DNA of 64,000 nt, taken from CBDCZY01 sp965224745. Lineage in GTDB: Bacteria > Pseudomonadota > Gammaproteobacteria > Methylococcales > Methylomonadaceae. The translations under genes and the position numbers were made by a program. The stretch spans positions 496,001 through 560,000 of the forward strand of contig CBDCZY010000009.1 of NCBI GenBank assembly GCA_965224745.1. Direction: 5' to 3'. Shown here one piece after another: positions 16,929 through 24,906 of this stretch. The first letter of the stretch is position 1. Each line of letters begins with the position of its first letter. The notes below the pieces were generated by a model, which was not told where the DNA came from, searched no databases, and saw only the letters and a list, made by a program, of their open reading frames with translations.

Positions 16929-18788
16929 TTAATCGTGAACAAACGGCAGTGGGAAACGGCGATCAAAACGAAACGGAACATTGAAGCCAACCATGAAATC
17001 TTGAGCTTCCTTATTAAGCCCGAAGCTTACAAAGGGTTCCACGAATAGGCCCTTAGACAATTTGATGGTAGATGTCAATTGAAGAGTATTGATATTTACA
17101 GACGAACCGACGACCTCTTCCCCGTTAATTTTTGCTCGTCTCGCAACAGCGCCGGATAATGCCATTGACAAGCTAACACGGTCATTCATTGAGAAGCCGG
17201 AACCGAATGAGTAAGAAACCTGATCACCCGGATCAATCCCTCCTTCCTCCAATGAAGCGACATAACCAATCGAACCAAAAAAGACCACCGGGTCGATCGT
17301 TTTGGTCAGTGATACCCCTCCGCCAACACTCCAAAATCCATTACCTAATCCATTGCTTTGGCTGACGCCGGTTCCACCAAATGTGGCCGATTCTCCTGTA
17401 TTCGATTTGGCGTTCACATTAAAAGTAATACTGGGCATATTTCCAGTTTCAGGCCAGGCAGTATAACTTAGGCTTCCATTAACATCACCAAGCCCTAAAC
17501 TTTCTGAACGGCGTATTTGTGTACCATCCGGGAATGCAAAAGGTCTGGCGTCTTGTTTTTGGTCACTGTAGCCAAAAGGAATCGTCACATCAAGCTCCAG
17601 ATCATCAGCGAGACCATAGCGAAAGAGAAGGCCTGTGTTGACAGAACTTGAAATTAACTTAGGGGTTGATGTTGGTTGCCCGTTGGCAGGGTTAACACCA
17701 AAACTATTTACTGCTGTATCTCTGGAATAAGCTAAATTATACTCGAGTACTAATTCGCCGCTTTTAAACAGTACCTTCTGCCCCCGCAGGAAAGTATCCA
17801 ATTCTCTTTTTGACACTTCTGCTTCTTTTTCACGGCTTCCTTCCGCGACACTTATGTCATTTTTATTGTCGGATTTTTCTTTAGCTTTGGCTTCATCTTT
17901 TGTTTGCTGTTCTTCCTCTCTCTCAGCTGTTTGAGATGATTTCGATTCCGTTTTGGGGTGCTGTTGGTCACCCACCTCCTGTGTTTGTGTTTCAGATTGT
18001 TCTGATTTTCTTTTAGTTTGTTGTGCAGATGAAGACGGAGTTGAAGCAGCAACCGTTTCTGTACTATGCTCTTCAGGGAGTTCTTTGTTTACCAATAAAC
18101 GCATTTGAGCTTTTAGCGCTTCAACCTCCTGCTTGAGTTTTTCATAGTCTTGCTTCGGGACAAACTGACTTTCTGAACCGATCTTAGGAGTCTCCGGTAC
18201 TTTGGCCCTAAACACTGTAGATCGTGGTTTCCTTTTTTTTGGCACACCGAGTTGAGAACGCTTCGCGTCTACTTTAACCACTTTAACTTTGTCAGATAAT
18301 CCCGCCTTATCCAAGCGACTCAGCTCACGTTCAAGATTAGCTTTTGATGAAAACGCACCAACACTTACCCAGAAACCTTTCTTTTCTTTGATGATAAAGG
18401 TCTCAAAATCCAGTTGGCGCAATCTACTTACCATGGTGCCTGCTTCCGCACGACTTGTGAATACGCCTAACTGTACCCTCTGCAAGATAATCCGATCTTT
18501 GTCTAGAGAAAGTCCAGAGGACACGCCTGGTTCATTCGCACCTGCAACCTGTGCCAAGGATATCGTGGAATCACTGGTGATTGCGATAAATAGCACGACT
18601 TTGAGCAAGAAACTACCGTATTTTGAGGGAATTACCGCAGGTTTGTTATTGGCTTGCAAGCATGAGTAGGTTTTCGTTACTAAAAAGGGGCTAAAAAAAG
18701 TTTGCTCCCATAATCTTAACAGTACAGTTGGCAGGGTTTCGATCTCTGGACTCAAATTTTTCATATTTTTATCATTATTAGGGGACAT
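16929..18788 (-). CDS. SPOR-domain protein with Lys/Glu-rich linker and outer-membrane beta-barrel
   Basis: 619 residues, start supported by GAGGAT before the ATG. Order: a hydrophobic segment unusually far in (about 58-80, ending ISLAQVAGA), a SPOR domain (102-173; VQLGVF ... WVSVGAFSS), a short coiled coil (213-236), a low-complexity charged linker (240-330) and a barrel (345-619) made of amphipathic strands. SPOR domains bind denuded peptidoglycan glycan; the barrel would sit in the outer membrane, so the protein could link the two. It lies 160 bp downstream of the exported C39 peptidase gene. A broken paralogue is present at 6396-6745. Similar C39 plus large-envelope-protein pairs are annotated as 'Fil' putative pilus systems in Acinetobacter; whether this is related needs profile comparison. 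Substrate unknown. Confidence 0.8.
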   Translation of the reverse strand: MSPNNDKNMKNLSPEIETLPTVLLRLWEQTFFSPFLVTKTYSCLQANNKPAVIPSKYGSFLLKVVLFIAITSDSTISLAQVAGANEPGVSSGLSLDKDRIILQRVQLGVFTSRAEAGTMVSRLRQLDFETFIIKEKKGFWVSVGAFSSKANLERELSRLDKAGLSDKVKVVKVDAKRSQLGVPKKRKPRSTVFRAKVPETPKIGSESQFVPKQDYEKLKQEVEALKAQMRLLVNKELPEEHSTETVAASTPSSSAQQTKRKSEQSETQTQEVGDQQHPKTESKSSQTAEREEEQQTKDEAKAKEKSDNKNDISVAEGSREKEAEVSKRELDTFLRGQKVLFKSGELVLEYNLAYSRDTAVNSFGVNPANGQPTSTPKLISSSVNTGLLFRYGLADDLELDVTIPFGYSDQKQDARPFAFPDGTQIRRSESLGLGDVNGSLSYTAWPETGNMPSITFNVNAKSNTGESATFGGTGVSQSNGLGNGFWSVGGGVSLTKTIDPVVFFGSIGYVASLEEGGIDPGDQVSYSFGSGFSMNDRVSLSMALSGAVARRAKINGEEVVGSSVNINTLQLTSTIKLSKGLFVEPFVSFGLNKEAQDFMVGFNVPFRFDRRFPLPFVHD

Positions 18789-18948
18789 ACTTATCCTCTG
18801 TGCCTTGTTTTTCTCATAAAATTTTTGGCAACGTCGATCTCAGCAGAGAAAAATGACTGTAACAAAGACCTTAAACTATGTTTAAATTTTATGGATTTAT
18901 TTTATTTTTTTATGTCAATACGCGTGTCGGAAAATACGGCAAAAAAAA

Positions 18949-19677
18949 CTAACGCGGGAACCGTGTCCGCAACGCCAAATTATTCATGAAAGAACCAAAA
19001 TCGTTCAAGCGATTAATAACTCTATCGGGATCCGGCCGAACATAGTCATCAGGCCGAGATAAAGCCAAAGGGTAGTCTGTTATCTTTTCTTCTCCCTCTC
19101 TGCCCAGGACGAATAATATACCGCCATACTCATCCTCGAAACTGGCAGCACTCATACTAATATTTCCTCGGCTAGGATCGGCCAGAAAAACCTTATCTCC
19201 TACCACCCCTCGCAGTACAGAAAAATGGTGATAACCCATGGGTTCTACATAAACCAGAACCGGTGCGGCTAGCAGCCGTAGCTGCTCCAATTTAACCTTG
19301 AATCCTGCCGCTTTATAACCTTTTTGCTGCGCCACTTGTTTCAGATCAAAAAGTGAAAAACCACTCATTTTCTTACGTGAGCGTTCCTTTTTGGTGAGCT
19401 TTTTATGCTGGACCTTGAGCAGGTCAAGTATCTCTTTCTCAGAGGTATCATCGCCATAGTAATAAATCATTAGAGTGGCTAAGGCCGCCGCACCACAGGA
19501 ATAATCCTTCTTTTGTTTTATAACATACTGGTCGCGCAGCTCTTTCCAAGTGTGTCGTTGAATAGCTATATGGGTGCTGCTGGCGGAACCTCGTAAGGTG
19601 GCCTCTTGTGTCACGCCTACGCCACTTACTAGGGACATTAATATTATATACCCGATAAATTGCCCTATGCGTATCAT
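18949..19677 (-). CDS. Exported C39-family peptidase (stand-alone, bacteriocin-leader type)
   Basis: 242 residues with GGAGG seven bases before ATG. A Sec signal (about 1-25) precedes a complete C39 papain-like domain: oxyanion Gln55, catalytic Cys61 in YSCGAAALATLM, His151 in GYHHFSVL and Asp167 in FLADPSRG. C39 peptidases cut precursor peptides after a double glycine; usually they form the cytoplasmic N terminus of an ABC exporter. Here there is no transporter domain and the enzyme is sent to the periplasm. Two minus-strand precursor genes with double-glycine leaders and Sec signals lie just upstream, so these are the obvious substrates. About 60 extra C-terminal residues are Arg/Asp-rich with no known fold. 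Assignment firm, pairing inferred. Confidence 0.92.
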   Translation of the reverse strand: MIRIGQFIGYIILMSLVSGVGVTQEATLRGSASSTHIAIQRHTWKELRDQYVIKQKKDYSCGAAALATLMIYYYGDDTSEKEILDLLKVQHKKLTKKERSRKKMSGFSLFDLKQVAQQKGYKAAGFKVKLEQLRLLAAPVLVYVEPMGYHHFSVLRGVVGDKVFLADPSRGNISMSAASFEDEYGGILFVLGREGEEKITDYPLALSRPDDYVRPDPDRVINRLNDFGSFMNNLALRTRFPR

Positions 19678-20150
19678 ACGTCAGCCTCCATCTTAATCAG
19701 CCCCTCTAGATAAGCATGCCAGTGTCTTACAAAACTCAGAATAATAATGACCGATAAAAGTCTATTCCGAAAGCGTTTATTTCGGCAACATTTAGTAATG
19801 ACCGCAAACTGCTGTCCATTTAAACACATTGCTAAACTTAAATCGCCGTTTGTTGGAAAAGGTAACGGGCAGGTTGGCCGGAAACATTGGGAAGGCATGC
19901 GCTCAGGCGCTGCTGAAGAACAGGTTTCGAACGGAATGGCTTCAGCTGATGATATCCTCTCTACTCCGCTGAACTTACCGTTAATAAGTGAGTGGGGGAT
20001 GTCGCCTGCATGAGACGATCTACATGAGCAGAATAAAACTCTCGAAGGATCAATGGCAGCTTCATCGCCACTAACCCCTCAAGAACATTACCTCATCCAG
20101 CGATCATTTTTAACTTATTTAAAATGCTGGAATGAAGCCAAAGCATCAGG
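19678..20150. other. 473-bp stretch between peptidase and peptide genes
   Basis: The minus strand is open without a stop from about 20078 to a TGA overlapping the peptidase ATG (ATGA), but the only ATG is at 19898 and the resulting 74-residue product resembles nothing known. A competing plus-strand frame covers 19747-20013. Neither has a good ribosome site. I call no gene. The minus-strand frame could act as a short coupling leader for the peptidase, whose ribosome site lies inside it. Confidence 0.4.
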
Positions 20151-20447
20151 TTAATTTACGACCTGTAGGAACTGCGCTGCCGTCACAGGCAGTTCATTGG
20201 CAACTGTAAATTGTGCTGTGCCTCCTGAGGCTCCAGAAGAGAGGAACGCGCAGAGGGCAACCCCGCCAGCTGAACCCACAGTGGTAGCGTCGCAAGTTGC
20301 GCCGCCTTCTGTAGAAGCTAACTCAGAATCTTGCATCTGTGCGGGAGTCGCTTGTAATACTGATAAAGCATGGAAGTCTTGCGCGAACACTGGCGCTGAT
20401 GTTAACGCTACTGCTACTGCACCACCTAACAATGTTTTTTTGCTCAT
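20151..20447 (-). CDS. Small precursor peptide, Sec signal plus double-glycine leader (copy 1)
   Basis: 98 residues from ATG 20447, chosen because AAGGAG stands eight bases upstream and a Sec signal starts there; the longer frame to 20495 adds only polar residues. Layout: signal 1-22 (cleavage after VFA), a linker, a classic double-glycine leader end at 38-49 (MQDSELASTEGG: hydrophobic -12, Glu -8, Leu -7, Gly -2, Gly -1), then a 49-residue core. The core has Cys52 and Cys66, a Gly/Ser/Ala-rich middle and the end FTVANELPVTAAQFLQVVN. The core's pattern recurs five times in the secreted protein at 3601-5112. Predicted route: Sec export, then cutting by the neighbouring periplasmic C39 peptidase. 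The product could be a bacteriocin-like or structural peptide; neither is shown. Confidence 0.88.
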   Translation of the reverse strand: MSKKTLLGGAVAVALTSAPVFAQDFHALSVLQATPAQMQDSELASTEGGATCDATTVGSAGGVALCAFLSSGASGGTAQFTVANELPVTAAQFLQVVN

Positions 20448-20504
20448 TATGTATCTCCTTTTCTTTTGATAAAAGTAAGAACTGTGATATGTCAATGTGT
20501 CAGG

Positions 20505-20801
20505 TTAGTTTACGACCTGTAGGAACTGCGCAGCTGTTATGGGTAATTCATTGGCAACTGTAAATTGTGCTGTGCCTCCTGAGGCTCCTGATGAGAGGAA
20601 TGCGCAGAGGGCAACCCCGCCAGCTGAACCTACAGTGGTAGCGTCGCAAGTTGCACCACCTTCAGTGGTAGCCAATTCAGAATCTTGCATCTGTGCGGGA
20701 GTCGCTTGTAATACTGATAAAGCATGGAAGTCTTGCGCAAATACTGGCGCTGAAGTTAATGCTACTGCTACTGCACCACCTAACAATGTTTTTTTGTTCA
20801 T
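20505..20801 (-). CDS. Small precursor peptide, Sec signal plus double-glycine leader (copy 2)
   Basis: 98 residues, AAGGAGATATTAA before ATG. It differs from copy 1 only at residue 2 (Asn for Ser), residue 45 in the leader (Thr for Ser, giving ELATTEGG) and residue 88 (Ile for Val). The leader's key positions and both core cysteines are unchanged. The copy lies 57 bp upstream of copy 1 on the same strand, so both are likely on one transcript. Near-identity including the third codon bases indicates recent duplication or gene conversion. This copy is the first gene behind the 537-bp upstream gap. Confidence 0.88.
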   Translation of the reverse strand: MNKKTLLGGAVAVALTSAPVFAQDFHALSVLQATPAQMQDSELATTEGGATCDATTVGSAGGVALCAFLSSGASGGTAQFTVANELPITAAQFLQVVN

Positions 20802-21338
20802 TTAATATCTCCTTGATAAATGTAATAAACAATTTGATGGAGTTATGAAGCCCTTTTGGGGCTACACGCCGTTCCATCTTCCGACGTATCCTAAAAATCG
20901 GTATTGTTAGGCTAAGTTACCTTTAATTATTGGTTTTTTATCAAGGCACTTTAGCCACTATTCATCCTCTAGTGACTGACGATAAGTTATACACTTTTCA
21001 AATTCTGACTGCAAGTTCTAATTTGATAAATAAAGCCTCGTTAATTAAATAGGCTTTATATTCGTGACAGCTGTAGCACGGCTTACGACTTGTTGTTCTT
21101 CAAAAAAATGAACTAGATTCACTTGTATTTTCGATGGCTGGAGAAATCCATATTGATATGTTTTTGGATCTAAAATTATCAAATAATCTTGAAAACCAAT
21201 GGTTTTTCTTAAATTCGACGTCGCGCCTATTGGCCGGGTTTTTGAAATTTCAAGCCATTGTTTTTAACAAACATACTCTTGAGAGCCTCAGCTGACTTGT
21301 ACATAAGTTAGCGAAACTGATGTTGTACTGCTGTTTAT
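20802..21338. other. 537-bp gap upstream of the precursor genes; 5' leader and promoter region
   Basis: No gene seen. Read on the minus strand the part next to the start forms a short hairpin (AGCCC-CAAAA-GGGCT, 20849-20863) some 48 bases before the ATG, suggesting a structured mRNA leader. I compared it with c-di-GMP riboswitch landmarks and found no match. No clear -35/-10 pair could be singled out in the AT-rich remainder. Confidence 0.4.
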
Positions 21339-23363
21339 TTATGCTTGTTTTTTTCGGCACCAAAACTGATAAAGACCAGTAAATGTATCAGGATATTTAT
21401 GTTCATATTCATCCCAGTGCTCAAGATTTGTCATAGCTGGATCATCAGAAAACATTTGACTGTATTGCTGCACCGCCTGAGGCATAAGCATTGAAAAAGA
21501 AAGAAACTCAAGATTAAAATCGTTCAACGCCTTTTCAATGCGCGGAATGGTAAAACATTGTTCTTGAACATGAAACAAAAGATCCCGCATCATTGATGTT
21601 GAATAAAAATCGTTAAACGGCATGACTTTTCGGAAAGGGTGACCTTCTGGCAAATCAACAATGATTTTGCGTATCTTTCTAATTCCATCGGCTGTATTTG
21701 GTATGTTGTGATCGATTATATACTGGCGGCAATCGGTAATATGTTGACGCTCCAGTTCACTATAGAGTCCGATTTTCATGAAACCGCCTGGTTTCAAAAT
21801 ATTTGCAAGAACTTGCCACCCAGCCTCGGGGTTTTTCATGTGGTGAAGAACACCACTGCTAAAAATGATATCAAATTTTTGTTTTAAGTTTTCAAACTCA
21901 AGAATATCGCCATGCACGAGTTCGAGATTTTTAACCTTTAATTCCCTCGCTTTTCGCAAACCGTAGGCGAGGCTCGATAAACTAAGATCTACACCAATCA
22001 CATCGGAAAAACGGTAATTTTTACTGACTTTTATGGGGTAATGACCCGTGGCACACCCGGCGATTAAAATATCATGCTGTTTGAGAGGGTTTGTTTCGGA
22101 AAATACAAAATTCCCGTTATCATTTTGAAGTGCTCCAATACTTATCCAACGTGGATAAGGGTTACTTTCATATTGCTCCCTGACTATTTGGGAGGTCTCG
22201 TTTTCTATTGTGGCAAATGATTTTATTTCCTTCTTTAGTTTTTGTTCTGTCTCTGGCTCTTCGATTTGTTGGCGTATCACACGTTTCAAAAAAAACCTAT
22301 CTGGTTCCGAAAGATTATTTAGCCCCGCTAAAAACGTCTTGGTTAAATCCGGATATGACTTTAAGGGGTGATAACAGGCTAAGGCAGCGACCGAGAGAGG
22401 TGTAATATTGTGATTATCTTTCAGCGCGTTAACCAAAATTTCAACCTGTTCTTTTTCGTCCTTTGTTGCTTCGTAAATATATTCATTCAAAAAGCATTGC
22501 TCAGCCAGAGCAGAGGCAAAACCTGTTGCCCAATTTGGCACTTCTTTCGGGCTGTTGACGCTATAATTCAAGATGGTTCTGCGCAGATGAGTCAATAATC
22601 TTTCAATATTTATATTGGCTACAACACAAATACGCATGCCGTCTAATAAAAAATCACTGGTTAAATTGGATAATGTATCGCCAGATAAACTATCAAACCA
22701 TTGCTTGAAATTTTTAAATTCTGTGTGCTGTTGCCCTTTAATAATTTCTACGTAATCAGGGTCTTTTAATAGCAGCATCACCCAAACTCGTGCCAGTACG
22801 CCTATGTCGACGGTATCGGGCTCTTTTAGGAAGAGAGAAACCCAGCGTTTTGTATTCGCATCAAACTTACCAGCACCTAAATAATAAAAAACCTGTAATA
22901 AATTATCTCTGCATTGGCTATTGTCGGAAGCCAACTGTAAAGCGGCATCGAAAGCATTTATTGCGCCTTCGAATTCCCCCATTTGTAAACGAATCTGTCC
23001 AGTTAAAGTAGGTAACTTCCAGTTACTCGGATCAATTGCACAAAGCGCACTGGAATATGAAAGCGCTTCTGCTAATCTGCCAGATGCTTGGAATGTCGGT
23101 ATGGGTTTTATCAGGAAGTCTTGCAGTGACTGACCAGGTTCTATTTTACCAAAGGCTTGAAGAGCGATATTCACTGAAGCCTGTTCCTCGACAAGACAAA
23201 CGGCACCGTAATACGCCTCAGTGGAATCCGGGTATTGTTCATGGTAGCTTTTATAAATAGTAAAAGCTTCCTGATACTGACCCGCTTGTTTTAGGTTATT
23301 AGCCTCTTCTAGCATCTGTTTCTGCGCAGTGTATTTTTTTTCAGAGCTGACTGTTTCTATCAT
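21339..23363 (-). CDS. TPR protein with C-terminal SAM-dependent methyltransferase domain
   Basis: 674 residues, no signal peptide, so cytoplasmic. The N-terminal two-thirds carry TPR-like helices (ANNLKQAGQYQEAFTIYKSYHEQYPDS..., QMGEFEGAINAFDAALQLA). The C-terminal third is a class I methyltransferase: motif I ILIAGCATGHYPI near residue 430, acidic loop VIGVDLSLSSL, motif II LELVHGDI, and FDIIFSSGVLHHM. Such TPR-methyltransferases are common in environmental proteobacteria; substrates are mostly unknown. It is the first gene of the minus-strand run, divergent from the XRE regulator, but 537 bp separate it from the peptide genes, so a functional tie is only possible. Confidence 0.82.
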   Translation of the reverse strand: MIETVSSEKKYTAQKQMLEEANNLKQAGQYQEAFTIYKSYHEQYPDSTEAYYGAVCLVEEQASVNIALQAFGKIEPGQSLQDFLIKPIPTFQASGRLAEALSYSSALCAIDPSNWKLPTLTGQIRLQMGEFEGAINAFDAALQLASDNSQCRDNLLQVFYYLGAGKFDANTKRWVSLFLKEPDTVDIGVLARVWVMLLLKDPDYVEIIKGQQHTEFKNFKQWFDSLSGDTLSNLTSDFLLDGMRICVVANINIERLLTHLRRTILNYSVNSPKEVPNWATGFASALAEQCFLNEYIYEATKDEKEQVEILVNALKDNHNITPLSVAALACYHPLKSYPDLTKTFLAGLNNLSEPDRFFLKRVIRQQIEEPETEQKLKKEIKSFATIENETSQIVREQYESNPYPRWISIGALQNDNGNFVFSETNPLKQHDILIAGCATGHYPIKVSKNYRFSDVIGVDLSLSSLAYGLRKARELKVKNLELVHGDILEFENLKQKFDIIFSSGVLHHMKNPEAGWQVLANILKPGGFMKIGLYSELERQHITDCRQYIIDHNIPNTADGIRKIRKIIVDLPEGHPFRKVMPFNDFYSTSMMRDLLFHVQEQCFTIPRIEKALNDFNLEFLSFSMLMPQAVQQYSQMFSDDPAMTNLEHWDEYEHKYPDTFTGLYQFWCRKKQA

Positions 23364-23621
23364 AGCGTTGGTGCCTCAAGTTAAGGTGTGAGTAGTTTAT
23401 TGTTTATCTAGGCCCGCAGTGAAATGGATAATGGATGTGGTCCCATTAATGGCATAACCCAATCAATGAGGTTCAGTTCTTTATATTTTGATCAAATCAT
23501 TTTAATAAATTCAGAGCCAAAAATAAATTAAGCTCAACTAAATATAAACGACGCTTAATTTTCATAAACACATTTAACTCTTCTTTTTGATTAGTGCATT
23601 GTTGTCCGATATAATCCACAA

Positions 23622-24005
23622 ATGGAAAGTGGCTGGATAAACCGTTTTAGAGACCGTTATAATTTTCTTAAAATTAATGAAGGTCTCACACAGAAAACTC
23701 TGGCTGATCAAATTGGCGTCAGCCAACCCACTGTTGGGCATTGGTTAAAGGGGAAAACCGAACCTGACTCAATTGATCTATATATTAGATTGTCGAAAGC
23801 CATAAAACTTCATCCAGCCAAACTACTTTTCGATAGAGACACTGTTCCGAACCATCTGCAAACACTGGTAATCAGTCTAACTCAGCTAGATCAGGAAAGT
23901 ATTGAACTCATCGAACAACTGGTTGTACGCTTTAAAGGAAACAGGACGGAAATCGATAAGCGAGAAAAATCAGACAGACGACAAGGTCATCGTCGTAACC
24001 CATAA
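23622..24005 (+). CDS. XRE-family helix-turn-helix regulator
   Basis: 127 residues. The HTH (about 16-72) reads LTQKTLADQIGVSQPTVGHWLKGKTEPDSIDLYIRLSKAI, a typical Cro/C1 fold. The C-terminal part is short and ends in a very basic tail (REKSDRRQGHRRNP), without a peptidase or sensor domain. It is divergent from the TPR-methyltransferase across a 258-bp AT-rich gap, which would be a natural operator site. It is isolated downstream (303 bp to the next gene). Targets unknown. Confidence 0.85.
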   Translation: MESGWINRFRDRYNFLKINEGLTQKTLADQIGVSQPTVGHWLKGKTEPDSIDLYIRLSKAIKLHPAKLLFDRDTVPNHLQTLVISLTQLDQESIELIEQLVVRFKGNRTEIDKREKSDRRQGHRRNP

Positions 24006-24308
24006 CAAGTTTCTTATTAGGCTATCTCTAAACATTGACAATAAAAATTTCGTCATTTGGATTAAGTAAGTTTAAAAAATAAAGGGGCGATGCTTAATTT
24101 AACTGGGCAGACAAACCCAATAGACTGCTCAAGCTTTACCACACATCAAGCAAGCTTCTTCCCGTCACTTGTCTAAAATCTTCCAAGCTGGTTTCAATAG
24201 ACTATTTCGTTTACCATTAGCCTGTCATTGTACTTGAAATACATTGCTTACAAAGCAAGCCTAAACCTGCATTTTTAAACAACAATGCCCAATTATTCGG
24301 AGAGGAAT
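24006..24308. other. 303-bp intergenic stretch
   Basis: No gene supported. It should contain the promoter for the exported protein at 24309. Confidence 0.4.
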
Positions 24309-24755
24309 ATGAAAATCAATAAGAACTTATTTTTAATGCTATTAATCATGATCACATCTTCAACGACAGTTTTTGCACGTGATGATGTCGGAGATTACTC
24401 AATAGCTGAGGCTCTATCCTTAGAGCAGGCTAAAGAAAAATTAGGTAATGAAGTTAAGTTTTTTTTCGGTACGCAGCCCCATGGCAAAATTCTTAAGAAT
24501 TTTGGTGAAAAAGGAACCAATAAGAAAACCAATGCTTTCACTAAAACCGATGAAGAAGCTTGTCAGTGGGCATTCCTGTCAGCCATGGTCTCTCTTAAAG
24601 ACAGAGCTTTGCGTGAAGGGGGAAATGCAGTCGTTGAGATAAAATCGAATTATAAAAGCCATGAATCTATTAGCAACGATACATTTCAATGCGGTGCTGG
24701 TGCTATCATCGCTGGCGTTGCATTAAAAGGTAAAATCGTAACACTCGGGAACTAG
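24309..24755 (+). CDS. Exported protein of the family often mislabelled 'excinuclease ATPase subunit'
   Basis: 148 residues from ATG 24309, which has GAGAGGA directly upstream and opens a Sec signal (cleavage after VFA). The motif chain VKFFFGTQ, NFGEKGTNKKTNAF, DEEACQWAFLSAMVSLKDRALREGGNAVVEI and CGAGAIIAGVALKG matches small proteobacterial exported proteins known to me only under that mistaken name. There is no ATPase or DNA-binding motif, so a repair role is unlikely. The two conserved Cys could pair in the periplasm. Function unknown. Confidence 0.75.
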   Translation: MKINKNLFLMLLIMITSSTTVFARDDVGDYSIAEALSLEQAKEKLGNEVKFFFGTQPHGKILKNFGEKGTNKKTNAFTKTDEEACQWAFLSAMVSLKDRALREGGNAVVEIKSNYKSHESISNDTFQCGAGAIIAGVALKGKIVTLGN

Positions 24756-24906
24756 TAAGGCTCAGCATCTATTTTTCTAGGTGAACAAGTTGCTTAACGC
24801 GATTAGTATAGATTGAAACCCCCTGAATTCTGTCTTTCATTAAGAATAGGGACAGACTAATAAATAGAGCCCTTCGCTAAACTAACAATTCATTAAACAA
24901 ATTATT

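Larger units (their letters stand above)
20151..20814 (-). repeat. Tandem direct duplication of the precursor gene with its ribosome site
   Basis: Units 20151-20460 and 20505-20814 match over the whole coding sequence and the AAGGAGATA ribosome site, separated by a 44-bp spacer of unrelated sequence. Long runs are identical at the DNA level, for example across the Cys-containing core and the signal peptide. The unit boundary coincides with gene plus translation signal, leaving the promoter unduplicated. Confidence 0.85.

Noticed and set aside
20197..20805. Plus-strand frames opposite the two precursor genes
   Set aside because: Mirror images of a duplicated gene will always be duplicated too; the minus strand has signal peptides, strong ribosome sites and a leader motif.
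20802..20905. Possible c-di-GMP or other riboswitch before the precursor genes
   Set aside because: Only a short 5-bp hairpin is seen; the conserved cores of known riboswitch classes are not present.
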